Source of the DNA: Methanospirillum lacunae | Lineage (GTDB): Archaea > Halobacteriota > Methanomicrobia > Methanomicrobiales > Methanospirillaceae | Reading direction: 5' to 3' | Assembly: GCF_003173355.1 (NCBI RefSeq) | Contig: NZ_QGMY01000002.1 | Coordinates: forward strand, 558,001 to 622,000 | Length of the DNA: 64,000 bases | Part shown: positions 41,347 to 50,384 of the stretch, one piece after another | How the letters are laid out: each line of letters begins with the position of its first letter | Position numbering within the stretch: position 1 is the stretch's first letter | Position numbers and translations under genes: made by a program | The notes under the pieces: generated by a model | Databases searched by the model: none | The model's input: the letters and a program-made list of their open reading frames with translations, nothing else | What the model was told of the DNA's origin: nothing

Positions 41347-41398
41347 AAATGATGGTAAATCAGAACATGTTTTAATTATCCTGATCGACGTCACAGTA

Positions 41399-43090
41399 TT
41401 ACTGAGAAGGATTTGTATGTGCGTTTCGATATTTCCCTTCTGGGACTCTGATCTCAAATTTCACCCCGATACCGGGAACTCCGGTTTCATGAATTGATAT
41501 TCCGGTTATTGAGAGGATCTCCCGAATCAGGAATAATCCAAGACCGGTATTCTTTCCATATCCCTTCTCGAACGATTTTTCTTTCTCGTCAAGTGGGATA
41601 CCTCCCCCGTTATCTTTGTACCAGATAAGCAGGTCTTTATTCTCGGTATGGGAAGAAAGAGAGATCTGTGTTACCTTATTTCCATGCCGATGTGAATTTT
41701 CAACAAGATTATACACTACTTTTCTGAGCATAAGATCTGCGTATATTTCAAGGGTACCAAGATCTGACTGAAAGGAAATATCTGACATGAATTTCTGAAT
41801 TTCCGGGCTTGAAAATAGTTTTTCAAGATTTTGCCATTCAGGAGCAGATGATCCTAGTTCCTGATATTCTCCGGTAAATTCTATGATGGTTCGAATCTCG
41901 GCAGTTGACTGAACAATAGCATTAATCTCTTTCTGATAGGAGTCTCCGGGGAGGTTTTCTATAAGTTCCTGTCCGTAAAACTGGATTACCATTGTCCTGT
42001 TGAGAATATCGTGCCTGGTTATACTGGAAAGAAGATTGAGCTTCCGATTTGCCTGTATTAATGCCTGTTCAGTATGTTTCAGTTCAGTTATATCACTGAC
42101 GCTCGAGAGAATACATTGTTCAGAGTTAATGGTTACGATATCAGCAGAAAATAGACCCGATATAATTTTTCCTGATTTTGCTCTGATTTCTACCTGAACA
42201 CCCCGTACTTTCCCTTTAGTAATATCTGTTACTAGGAGAGATCTGTCTCTAGGCTTTTCCCATATCGATAATTCCACAGTGGTTTTTCCCAGGACCTCTT
42301 CCGGTTGATATCCGGTAATTGCAGTAAAACCGTCATTAATCTCGAATATCCCACCATCAGATACTCTCGTGATAATGATCGCGTAGGGAGAAGAGTGAAA
42401 TGCTGTATTGAATTTTTCTTCCTGTGCTCTGATCTCTTCAAGAAGCCTGCTGGTTACCATCATGATGAAAGCTATGATTACCAGAATTCCCATAAGGAGG
42501 TACGTTGTGGGAATAATTTCCCCTATCATGCCGGAAAAGAAGAACTTGTTTCCTTTAAACGGGAATAGGAATTCGAGAACTAACAGAATGATACTAAATA
42601 CAAGGTGAATGCCCATGACATGAGCAATAATCTGTGTTGTCTTCTTTATACTGCCAGATATTTTTCCAAATAACAGGTAGCAGAGCTGCAAATCGATGAG
42701 AACGATTAAAAATTCCATCACGTTCTCACGAAGAGAGAGATTTGGTTGAATGTACAGGAAGTACGTTTCACTGATAAAGAAGATGGCAAGAAGAATAAAA
42801 TTCTGAATCTGTGGTCCTGGCTTTCCGGTAAAGCGTTCAAGGCCGATCAGAAGGAAAACCCATCCGATAAGCATCATCCCGTTTCCGAGGACAATACTGA
42901 AAAAATCAGGTATTGTCCCATTAAAGAGTACCAGGCCGATTCCTCCAGCCTCCATAATCATGGATGCCAGCAGGCAGGTCAGTCCGGAAAACCGTCTTTT
43001 ATACTGTTGCCATATTATAAAAGCCACGAAGACATTTACGAAATTTACTAAAAAGTTGATGAGTATCAGGGTTTTGATATCAAAAACCAT
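41399..43090 (-). CDS. Membrane PAS-domain sensor histidine kinase
   Basis: The first 215 residues contain about seven membrane segments. A PAS domain follows (FHSSPYAIIITRVSDGG, about 225-345), then the archaeal-type H-box SSITRHDILNRT with the phosphoacceptor His, and an ATPase domain with the N-box NLVENSHRHG and G-boxes DNGGGIP and GLGLFLIREIL. It senses an unknown signal and passes phosphate to a response regulator. No partner regulator is adjacent. Confidence 0.88.
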   Translation of the reverse strand: MVFDIKTLILINFLVNFVNVFVAFIIWQQYKRRFSGLTCLLASMIMEAGGIGLVLFNGTIPDFFSIVLGNGMMLIGWVFLLIGLERFTGKPGPQIQNFILLAIFFISETYFLYIQPNLSLRENVMEFLIVLIDLQLCYLLFGKISGSIKKTTQIIAHVMGIHLVFSIILLVLEFLFPFKGNKFFFSGMIGEIIPTTYLLMGILVIIAFIMMVTSRLLEEIRAQEEKFNTAFHSSPYAIIITRVSDGGIFEINDGFTAITGYQPEEVLGKTTVELSIWEKPRDRSLLVTDITKGKVRGVQVEIRAKSGKIISGLFSADIVTINSEQCILSSVSDITELKHTEQALIQANRKLNLLSSITRHDILNRTMVIQFYGQELIENLPGDSYQKEINAIVQSTAEIRTIIEFTGEYQELGSSAPEWQNLEKLFSSPEIQKFMSDISFQSDLGTLEIYADLMLRKVVYNLVENSHRHGNKVTQISLSSHTENKDLLIWYKDNGGGIPLDEKEKSFEKGYGKNTGLGLFLIREILSITGISIHETGVPGIGVKFEIRVPEGKYRNAHTNPSQ

Positions 43091-43528
43091 TAGTCATACA
43101 TTGAGTTATTTCTTTAAATAACATGTATGATTTTTAAATACACCAAAAGACATTCTCATCTTTTTGTAATTTAAATGACCCGTTAAAATATCGGAAATGG
43201 CAAAGCGTTCGGAAACAATCCAGAGCGTTTGTTCGATTCTATTAATGGTTTATCAATAAGAAATTTAGAATTAATCTCTCTTTCTTTATGATTGTTTCAA
43301 ATTCTATATCTATACTATGGATATCTGGTTATTATTCTGGTATTTTATTCTAATATTTTATTTTGGTATTATATTTTCAAGAAAGAAGAGAGAACCGGTC
43401 AATTTCTAATGACTGGAGATATAAATATGCAATTGATTTTTCCGGGAATAGATTATACATTCACATCATTTTGTCTCTTATGTCAGTTAAAGAGAAATAA
43501 TTATCTCCTTTGTGAATAACAATACCGT
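43091..43528. other. AT-rich promoter region between divergent genes
   Basis: This 438-base gap separates the kinase from a small secreted protein gene. It is very AT-rich with many TATA-like stretches. A 75-codon frame within it is hydrophobic and compositionally biased, and I do not accept it as a gene. No repeats of note were seen. Confidence 0.5.
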
Positions 43529-43936
43529 ATGAAAGGGTATTTCGTTGTATTGTTACTCTGCTTTTTTGTAAGTATGATGGGTATTGCAACTGCTGATATT
43601 CCTCATCTTATCGGGAACTGGACTGGCCCTTATGTCGAATATAATGCCAGTGAGGGTTTCTCTGAAAATGAGGGAGGATTTTTCTTCATAAATATTACAG
43701 AGCAGAAGGACCGGATTTTTGTTGGAAATTCTTCGTATATTAAAGCGGATGGCACTCCTGTCATGATGAAGATGGCAGGTGTAATCAGTGCAGATGGAAC
43801 TGAACTGTCTGTTGTAGAACAGAATAACGGGTATTCACATGGTAAAATTCTTGGGTCAGATGCATTTGAATTGACATATCTCTCAGATAATGATCCAATT
43901 TCAGTGGCCGTTGATCAGTTTATCCGGACATCGTGA
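43529..43936 (+). CDS. Small secreted protein of unknown function
   Basis: The 135-residue product has a signal peptide (YFVVLLLCFFVSMMGIATA) followed by about 113 residues rich in beta-forming stretches, beginning IPHLIGNWTGPYVEYN. The pattern resembles small extracellular beta-barrel or lipid-binding folds, but no family is clear to me. It is flanked by long gaps and is followed by a strong hairpin. Confidence 0.6.
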   Translation: MKGYFVVLLLCFFVSMMGIATADIPHLIGNWTGPYVEYNASEGFSENEGGFFFINITEQKDRIFVGNSSYIKADGTPVMMKMAGVISADGTELSVVEQNNGYSHGKILGSDAFELTYLSDNDPISVAVDQFIRTS

Positions 43937-44405
43937 TGGTATAATGGTAATTATTCAGGTTGATGATACACATAGAAGGGTATCATCTTTACCTGAATCG
44001 TTACCGTTGATTTCCTATTAATCCAACAAAAAATAAGAGAATTGGTGAGATAGAGAGAACACTCAGATACCACTATGGTGACTGAAAAGGTCCGGGATCG
44101 ATGAATTTAATCTGCCTTCATTGGATGAACTATTTCTGAAATCATAATGGAACTGTATATGGCCGGTTCATACGTATTTGCTCCGCTGCTATTATTCCTT
44201 AGTATATACGTGAAAAACCAGTATTCTCATGATCAAAGATACAGCCAGATCCAGCCCTGAAGGATTTATTGTACAAACGTTCTGTATATTCACGATTCCT
44301 GGAGATTTCATATAAATCATGCATGGAGTACTAATTCCAATACGAGAAGGTTACAATCCTTTCTCAAAAACTCTATTGCAGTTTGAGTAAAAATTAAGGT
44401 ATTTT
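43937..44405. other. Long intergenic gap with one large hairpin
   Basis: The 469-base gap lies between the convergent secreted-protein and TetR genes. Its first 70 bases hold the hairpin listed separately. The rest contains no reading frame with recognisable coding character and no further strong repeat. Confidence 0.5.
43946..44005 (+). other. Large hairpin with 21 paired bases
   Basis: Three stem blocks pair in order around a 10-base loop: GGTAA/TTACC, ATTCAGGT/ACCTGAAT and GATGATAC/GTATCATC. They are separated by small internal loops (TT/CG and T/TTT). It starts 10 bases after the small secreted-protein gene. It may be a terminator, an mRNA-stabilising element, or a structured small RNA. 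Confidence 0.6.
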
Positions 44406-45107
44406 TTAGATCGTTATATTATCTGATAAATTGAACCCGTATTTAGCAAAATCCCTGATATCCAGGCTGGCAGCTTTTTCTTTAGAGATTATCGAGGGTA
44501 TGATAAACCGGAAGACTTCACTGGCGTATTGATTGAAACTGAATCCCTCTGCTTCTATCACCAATTTCCATTTTGCCTCCATTGAAAGGTTATTCATGAA
44601 CGAGATCATGAGGTACATGGAAGTGAGGAATGGATCGAGATCTGATCTGATGGATCCGTCATCAATGCCCAACTGAACTGCATCACGGAGGATCAAACGA
44701 CATATCCCATATCCTTTCCCAATATCTGCGTTGCATGGATTCTCCTTTGAAAAGCGTTCAGATCCATAAAAATGTATCATCCGGAGATATTCCGGATATT
44801 CCTGTGAGAACTGAAAATAGGCCTGTCCCATCAGGGCTACTTTGACAATTCCCGGGGCGTCCGTGTCCATGCAGTGTTTATATTTTGCTTTCAGGATCTC
44901 GATACCCTGGAGAACTATGGTTGCATAGATGTCTTCTTTGTTTTTAAAATAGAGATAGAGGGTTGCTTTATTCAGTTCAACTTCCTTGGCAATCTCATCC
45001 ATGGAGACTTCTTCAAAGGTCCGGGAGAAGAAGAGCCGCTGTGCAGCTTCGAGAATATCTGCTCTTCTTTTTTCCTTTTCCCGCTTTTTTCGTTCTGCAA
45101 TTCCCAT
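44406..45107 (-). CDS. TetR/AcrR family transcriptional regulator
   Basis: The 233-residue protein has a typical N-terminal TetR helix-turn-helix (ILEAAQRLFFSRTFEEVSMD, then LNKATLYLYFKNKEDIY) and an all-helical ligand-binding C-terminal domain of unknown specificity. Such regulators repress nearby genes until a ligand binds. The likely targets are its own gene and the EFR1/flavodoxin genes upstream, which read in the same direction. A palindrome lies 34 bases before its start. Confidence 0.9.
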   Translation of the reverse strand: MGIAERKKREKEKRRADILEAAQRLFFSRTFEEVSMDEIAKEVELNKATLYLYFKNKEDIYATIVLQGIEILKAKYKHCMDTDAPGIVKVALMGQAYFQFSQEYPEYLRMIHFYGSERFSKENPCNADIGKGYGICRLILRDAVQLGIDDGSIRSDLDPFLTSMYLMISFMNNLSMEAKWKLVIEAEGFSFNQYASEVFRFIIPSIISKEKAASLDIRDFAKYGFNLSDNITI

Positions 45108-45140
45108 CAGTTCACGTGTCCTTATCTATATAGTTCATAC

Positions 45141-45150
45141 GCCTGCAGGC
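45141..45150. promoter_or_regulatory. Palindrome GCCTGCAGGC upstream of tetR
   Basis: A perfect 10-base palindrome lies 34 bases upstream of the TetR start codon, in a suitable place for an autoregulatory operator. Ten-base palindromes can also arise by chance, so this is only a candidate. Confidence 0.35.
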
Positions 45151-45280
45151 AATGAGTGAGTAATAATACAGTCAAAGCAGACATACGATCGAATATCATT
45201 GGTATGACAAATATCAAATCTATACGATTAATGATATAGGTGAGCCTTTCCTTATTCTGTTCTGTACCTAAAAGATTTAA

Positions 45281-45302
45281 GAGGTTCTCAGTGAACCCTC
45301 TA
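45281..45302 (-). terminator. Terminator candidate after the EFR1 ferredoxin gene
   Basis: Read on the minus strand, nine bases after the stop codon, AGAGGGTTC and GAACCTCT pair with one bulged base around a five-base loop. The sequence after it is T-rich (TTAAATCTTTTAGG). This would separate the EFR1 gene from tetR. Confidence 0.5.
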
Positions 45303-45311
45303 TTGTACTGA

Positions 45312-46112
45312 TTACAGATAATTTTCCGGCATTTTGGGGTCGCTGTACAAAGTAAAGAGTCGTACCGACGCCTCCTGTACGAGACCGGGTTTCATTGATC
45401 TGGCATGCACCGGACAATTTTTGATACATGCACAACAGGTAATACATTTTTCAGTGTCAATTTTTGAACTGTTTTGTGGGTCGATGGCTCCTGAAGGGCA
45501 TATTTCAACGCAATGACCACAATCTGTGCAATCATCATTCACTGCTATGAAATCTACAATCCATAATTTTGAATCACTCCGATATGGGAATTCCCCTGGA
45601 AGTTCAATTTCAGAGATCATTGATCCTGAAGAGAGGGACTGCAGTTTATCTTTTATTTTTCTTCCAAATTCTTCTGCATGATGCAGATCATGTGTATCTG
45701 GTCGTCCTACTGCAATCGGCGTATCATCTTTTGAGAATGAGTGTTCTCCGATGTATGCTCCTCCGGCAATGGGAATCCCGCCGCATTTCTTCACAATATT
45801 TTTCAGTTCAAGTAATGCATCTTCGTATATCCGGTTTCCATATACAACAACACATACAGTTGGTGTCTGGTGAGCACGGATTTCATTGAGCCAATCGACT
45901 ATGAGGGCCGGTATCCGTCCCATGTATACCGGAACACCAATAATGAGCAACTCGTCTTCTGAAGTTTCTACTGATTGCTCTCTTCCTTTCGGTGTGGTAA
46001 TATCGATCTGTTCGGTTTTATCTGGGTTCAGGCCACGAGCGATTGCTGACAGGACTGTTTTTGTAGTTCCTGTTGGTGAGAAATATAGTAATTTCGTTGA
46101 TTTGATCTCCAT
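45312..46112 (-). CDS. EFR1-family flavodoxin-ferredoxin fusion protein
   Basis: The first 160 residues form a flavodoxin-like domain with the FMN phosphate loop LLYFSPTGTTKTV. The C-terminal 70 residues hold two [4Fe-4S] motifs, CTDCGHCVEICP and CITCCACIKNCP. The protein should transfer electrons between FMN and iron-sulfur clusters. A GGAGTG site precedes the ATG. It reads in the same direction as a flavodoxin gene upstream and the TetR gene downstream, so the three may form one redox-stress or electron-transfer unit. Confidence 0.85.
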   Translation of the reverse strand: MEIKSTKLLYFSPTGTTKTVLSAIARGLNPDKTEQIDITTPKGREQSVETSEDELLIIGVPVYMGRIPALIVDWLNEIRAHQTPTVCVVVYGNRIYEDALLELKNIVKKCGGIPIAGGAYIGEHSFSKDDTPIAVGRPDTHDLHHAEEFGRKIKDKLQSLSSGSMISEIELPGEFPYRSDSKLWIVDFIAVNDDCTDCGHCVEICPSGAIDPQNSSKIDTEKCITCCACIKNCPVHARSMKPGLVQEASVRLFTLYSDPKMPENYL

Positions 46113-46429
46113 TTTTCACTCCATTTCAATTTGTCATATAGTTCGGATTCTTTTTTCAAGGATGAGTAGCCCAAGGAAGGAACTCATCCAATTCTGTTGA
46201 GATTATCTGGATCATAATCTATCTCTTTGTTATATTATAACTATCGGTTATTGTGTAACTTATAGTAAATGACAAAAAAGTACAACTTTCGATTCAAGTC
46301 AGAAAAAAGTGGATGCCAATGAAAGAGATAGTCAGCGATTATGAGAAAATGTGACGTTATACGTTTGGATATCTTTTCATCAGGCATTCAATGGAAAAAA
46401 TGTGTGATCTCAGTAAAAATGGTTGGCAT
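46113..46429. other. Intergenic gap between flavodoxin and EFR1 genes
   Basis: This 317-base AT-rich gap should contain the EFR1 promoter. TATA-like stretches occur near 46200-46240. No gene and no strong inverted repeat were seen. Confidence 0.45.
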
Positions 46430-46951
46430 CTATTCTATCGGTGTACGTGGGTTTTGAGTAGCAGGCTCTAACACTTTTTCTTTCATTCGGTGTGCAAAAG
46501 CCTCTGCATCTTTCAGGTCCTGTTCATTTGGTCTTCCTTTATTCATACCTCCGAGATATTTCAAAAAACTATTCGTATTGAACCCTTTGCAGCTGAAATC
46601 TCCTATTATGAAATATCCTTTTGATTCAAGTTTTTCACGAAGTGAACGATGATCATTCCTGGTTTTTGACTCACCGGTTAATGCCGCTGTAGAGAACAGA
46701 AATGCCGGTTTATTCTCACCCGGTGGGAGTTTATCTGCCAGAGATAACAGGGATTCATGATGTTTTGCTGAATATATCCCTGACCCAAATCCAATGAGGG
46801 TATAGTCAGATAGACTATCAAGGTTAATTTCAAGAGGAGTTTTTATTTCTGCATTGAGAATCTCTGATATTTTCCGGGCAATCTTGAGAGTATTATTATG
46901 GTGATATGAGTAGACGATCAGGAGAGGGTTAAGATCAGGTACTATTTCCAT
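46430..46951 (-). CDS. Flavodoxin family protein
   Basis: The 173-residue protein begins with a flavodoxin fold: LLIVYSYHHNNTLKIARKIS corresponds to the FMN phosphate-binding loop region, and IGFGSGIYSAKHHESLLSLA and FLFSTAALTG follow. The loop lacks the usual T/S-x-T-G-x-T pattern, so FMN binding may be altered. It shares direction and neighbourhood with the EFR1 flavodoxin-ferredoxin gene. Confidence 0.8.
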   Translation of the reverse strand: MEIVPDLNPLLIVYSYHHNNTLKIARKISEILNAEIKTPLEINLDSLSDYTLIGFGSGIYSAKHHESLLSLADKLPPGENKPAFLFSTAALTGESKTRNDHRSLREKLESKGYFIIGDFSCKGFNTNSFLKYLGGMNKGRPNEQDLKDAEAFAHRMKEKVLEPATQNPRTPIE

Positions 46952-47124
46952 GAACGATATATTATGGATGAATATTCATCAACATTCCTGTCTTTATACA
47001 ACAAACTTTCAAAGTGAAGGGATTTTTAGTAATGTATCTTCGGATGTTTCCCAAAAAAGAGAAATTTTCAGAAATTTAATCAGGATATAATCGTAATATT
47101 AATCCAACTCTGCCAGAATAATCG

Positions 47125-49842
47125 ATGATGAATAAATATCTCACGTATATTCTCAATGATCCTCACCCTCTTTCAGATTCACAGAAAGAAGCCGTCCTTG
47201 CAGATAGCCAATATGTCCGCCTCATAGCCGGAGCCGGGGCAGGAAAAACAGAGACCCTGACCCGGAGAATCCTCTACCTGCTCTTTGAGAAACACTTCTC
47301 TCCCGGATCCATCGTCGCATTCACGTTCACTGAAAAAGCAGCCGCCTCGATGAAGAACAGGATCTTCAAACGAGTATTGGGTCTTGGAGCCGTGGAGATC
47401 TACAATACACTCGGTGACATGTATATCGGGACCATCCACGGGTTCTGTAACCGGATCCTGGAAGAGAAGTTTGGATACGGGTCATGGGAGGTCCTGGATG
47501 AGAATCAGGAGATGGCTCTTTTAATCAATATCAGTGATCGGATCGGTCTTACAAACGGGAGAAACACCACCGACAAGGCATCCATATTCAAGCAGAGCCT
47601 CTCTGTGATGTATAACGATCTCCTCTCCCGGGATGAGATCGAAAAACAGGCTCCTGAGTTTTTTGCTTCGGTCAGGGCCTACGAAGCGTATCTTGACCGG
47701 TTCCACCTGCTCACGTTCGACCGGATGATAACGCTTGCTCTCACTCATCTTCAGGAACATCCGGATGTGACCCGGAGTATCAGGCATCTGATCGTGGATG
47801 AGTACCAGGATATCAATCCGGCACAGGAGGCGTTGATCAAGACCATCGGCCTGAATGATATCTTTGTTGTCGGTGATCCACGGCAGACCATCTTCCAGTG
47901 GAGAGGATCTGATGAAGGGTGTTTCCAGCGGTTTGCAACCTTCTACCCGGATGTCTATGATATTGTGCTGCCTGAAAACCGGAGAAGCGGAAAACAGATA
48001 GTAACCGTTGCAAATACGCTTGCCTCTCATTTCAGAACCGGACCGTACGAACCGATGACTGCAACACGGCCTGATGCCGGGGCTGTGTACCGGATCGATT
48101 ATCCGACGGCCGGGGATGAGGCTGAAGGAGTTGCTGATCAGATCCTCACTCTGGTGAACTCCGGGTCATGCAGGTACCAGGATATTGGAATTCTGCTTCG
48201 GAGTGTGAACAACAGTGCAACGCCATTTATCCAGGCACTCCGCAGGTATCATATTCCGTTTATCCTGTCAGGTCAGGTCGGTCTGTTCAAGAGACAGGAG
48301 ATCCTGGCACTTGCTAAGATCTTCTGCTGGCTCTCCCCGAAGGGGTTCTTCCCGGCATCCATCAAAGACCGGAAGAACACGGTTTCCGGGGATCTTCTCC
48401 TTGATTCAGCGATTGATGACTGGTTTTCAGTGGTGTCACCGGTCTATACAAAAGAGGTTGTCAGAAAGACGCTCGGGTACTGGAAGCTGGCAGTTCTTGA
48501 GAATAAAGCGTACCGGAACTTCACAACAGCATACTACAATCTTCTTTCAATCCTTGGGTTTCACGCCTTATCACCGGATAATGCTGAAGATGCGGTAGTG
48601 ATGGGCAACATCGCCAGTTTTGGAAGGGTGCTTGCCGACTTTGAGTCTTCCCACCATTACGGGGGAAAGACCGGTGATATCGCTCAATTTCTCCGGGATC
48701 TCCACTGGTATCTGTTTCTGTATGCATACTGGCGATACGAGGAGTCTGCCGGTGAGCAGGATAGTGCTGTAGATGCAGTCCGCCTTTCCACTGTTCACCA
48801 GGCAAAAGGGCTTGAATGGCCGGTTGTGTTCGTTCCTGCCCTGATTGACGGGAAGTTTCCCTCATCCCGGGTTGGAGAGAGGAAGAACTGGCTTATTCCC
48901 CGTGAACTCTTCCCTGCTCTCCGGTACGAGGGCAACACCGAGGCTGAACGTCAGTTATTTTACGTCGCCTTAACCCGGGCCCGGGATCTGGTATGCCTGA
49001 GCTGGTACGAGGAGGAGGGCGATTCAGGCATGCAACCGACACAGTTTATCGAAGATGAGATAGGTAGGGAACCGGTCATTCCTCATCCATATACCCGGCC
49101 TGTTCCAGGAGTGGCTTGTCAGGCCCCGGAGCCTGATGCCGAACTCCATTCATTTTCTGCAAAAGATCTCATCCTCTTTCAGCAATGTCCATACCGGTAC
49201 CGTCTGAATAAGGAATGGGGGTTCCTTCCCGGGCTCTCTCCTGATCTCGGGTTTGGAAATGCTCTTCACTTCTGTCTAGGTGAGATCTCAAACCTGCTCA
49301 AACAGGGTGTTCCTGTAGAGCAGGCAGTGGACCAGTCTATAGAGTCCGGGTTCTTTCTGCCATATGCAGACCGGAGCCGGTTTCTTGGTATGAAACGGGT
49401 GGCTCATCAGCGGCTTTTGTCGTATGCAACCAAGAGAAAGGAGGATCTTCTCCGGGTTTATGCATCTGAATTCAGGATTGAGTTCCCGGTCCGGAACGGA
49501 ACGATCATCGGCAAGATTGATGTGATGCTCGATTCAACCGAAGGGATTGAGATACAGGATTACAAAACCTCTGATGAAGTGATTGCTCCCGAAGCAGGAG
49601 CAATGCAGGTGAAGATATATGCCTACGGGCTCCGGCTTCTTGGTAAACCGGTCTCATCGGCAGGGGTTGCATATATCGAAGAAGCACGGGTTGATCCGGT
49701 TCCGGTCCGGGATACTGAGATCGATGGAGTCCGGGAGATTGTTGAGGGGCTGATTGATCAGATCCAGGAGAAGAGGTTTCCGGGAAAACCAGGGAAACAG
49801 TGTGGTTCGTGCGATTATTTCCAGATATGCAGGTTTCGGTAA
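47125..49842 (+). CDS. UvrD/Rep-family helicase with C-terminal RecB-type nuclease domain
   Basis: The 905-residue protein has superfamily 1A helicase motifs: Walker A GAGAGKT, Walker B VDEYQD, GDPRQTIFQWRGS, ENRRSG, VHQAKGLEWPVVF and VALTRARD. The last 230 residues form a PD-(D/E)xK nuclease (GKIDVML, EIQDYKTSDE). Four cysteines, one near residue 688 (QQCPYRYRL) and three at the end (CGSCDYFQIC), would bind an Fe-S cluster as in AddB. It should unwind and cut DNA, in repair or against foreign DNA. GC-rich codon use fits the host. Two decayed partial copies lie downstream. Confidence 0.9.
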   Translation: MMNKYLTYILNDPHPLSDSQKEAVLADSQYVRLIAGAGAGKTETLTRRILYLLFEKHFSPGSIVAFTFTEKAAASMKNRIFKRVLGLGAVEIYNTLGDMYIGTIHGFCNRILEEKFGYGSWEVLDENQEMALLINISDRIGLTNGRNTTDKASIFKQSLSVMYNDLLSRDEIEKQAPEFFASVRAYEAYLDRFHLLTFDRMITLALTHLQEHPDVTRSIRHLIVDEYQDINPAQEALIKTIGLNDIFVVGDPRQTIFQWRGSDEGCFQRFATFYPDVYDIVLPENRRSGKQIVTVANTLASHFRTGPYEPMTATRPDAGAVYRIDYPTAGDEAEGVADQILTLVNSGSCRYQDIGILLRSVNNSATPFIQALRRYHIPFILSGQVGLFKRQEILALAKIFCWLSPKGFFPASIKDRKNTVSGDLLLDSAIDDWFSVVSPVYTKEVVRKTLGYWKLAVLENKAYRNFTTAYYNLLSILGFHALSPDNAEDAVVMGNIASFGRVLADFESSHHYGGKTGDIAQFLRDLHWYLFLYAYWRYEESAGEQDSAVDAVRLSTVHQAKGLEWPVVFVPALIDGKFPSSRVGERKNWLIPRELFPALRYEGNTEAERQLFYVALTRARDLVCLSWYEEEGDSGMQPTQFIEDEIGREPVIPHPYTRPVPGVACQAPEPDAELHSFSAKDLILFQQCPYRYRLNKEWGFLPGLSPDLGFGNALHFCLGEISNLLKQGVPVEQAVDQSIESGFFLPYADRSRFLGMKRVAHQRLLSYATKRKEDLLRVYASEFRIEFPVRNGTIIGKIDVMLDSTEGIEIQDYKTSDEVIAPEAGAMQVKIYAYGLRLLGKPVSSAGVAYIEEARVDPVPVRDTEIDGVREIVEGLIDQIQEKRFPGKPGKQCGSCDYFQICRFR

Positions 49843-49973
49843 AGAATACAGATAGAAAAGGACTAAAGGATAAGAATTGTATAGAGTTTGTAATCTGAAT
49901 ACTCTACAGAACCAACAAGAACTACATCTACAATACGAGTAGATTCAAGGAATAATTCACAGGAGCCAGATAT

Positions 49974-50285
49974 ATGATGAAAATTAAAGATCTCCCATCA
50001 GAAGTACGATCTAATATTATTCCTCATTTTCAGATCTCTTCGATGTGGATCTTTGGTTCAGCAATTCGTGATGATTATTCAGAAGATAGCGATATCGATC
50101 TGGTTGTTGAGTTTATGCCGGATGCACGAATTACACTTCTTACACTTGCTTCACTACAGACCGATCTGGAGAGGATATTTGGAAGAAAGGTTGATCTCAT
50201 CACCCGGAAAGCTATCGATGATTTCATGAATCCGATTATGAGACAAGAAATTCTCTCAACTATGGTGAGAATATATGGATCGTGA
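49974..50285 (+). CDS. MNT-type nucleotidyltransferase (MntA-like antitoxin family)
   Basis: The 103-residue protein has the minimal nucleotidyltransferase pattern FGSAIRDDYSEDSDIDL, with the GS-x-R and D-x-D metal site intact. Such proteins pair with HEPN RNases as antitoxins that modify the toxin by AMP transfer. The next reading frame, overlapping by 11 bases, is the truncated start of a HEPN protein, so this antitoxin has lost its partner. A GGAGCC site lies before the ATG pair at 49974/49977. Confidence 0.85.
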   Translation: MMKIKDLPSEVRSNIIPHFQISSMWIFGSAIRDDYSEDSDIDLVVEFMPDARITLLTLASLQTDLERIFGRKVDLITRKAIDDFMNPIMRQEILSTMVRIYGS

Positions 50286-50382
50286 TCTCTCTCTTCTGGA
50301 AGATATCAGAGAGATGTGCTCATATGTTATTAACCAATCAGAGATTGATTTCCCCATAAAAAGAATAAACGGAGGAGAGTAA
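50275..50382 (+). pseudogene. Truncated HEPN toxin remnant
   Basis: A 35-residue frame starts inside the nucleotidyltransferase stop region with MDRDLSLLEDIREMCSYV, which matches the first helix of HEPN proteins encoded after MNT genes. It then runs into a short unrelated tail and stops. The RNase motif R-x4-6-H is absent. Most of the gene seems to have been removed by a deletion that brought in the AlbA_2 gene, whose ribosome binding site GGAGGAG lies in the remnant's last codons. Confidence 0.6.
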
Positions 50383-50384
50383 TC

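Noticed and set aside
43292-43519. 75-codon frame before the small secreted protein
   Set aside because: AT-rich, hydrophobic by composition, no ribosome binding site and no recognisable family.
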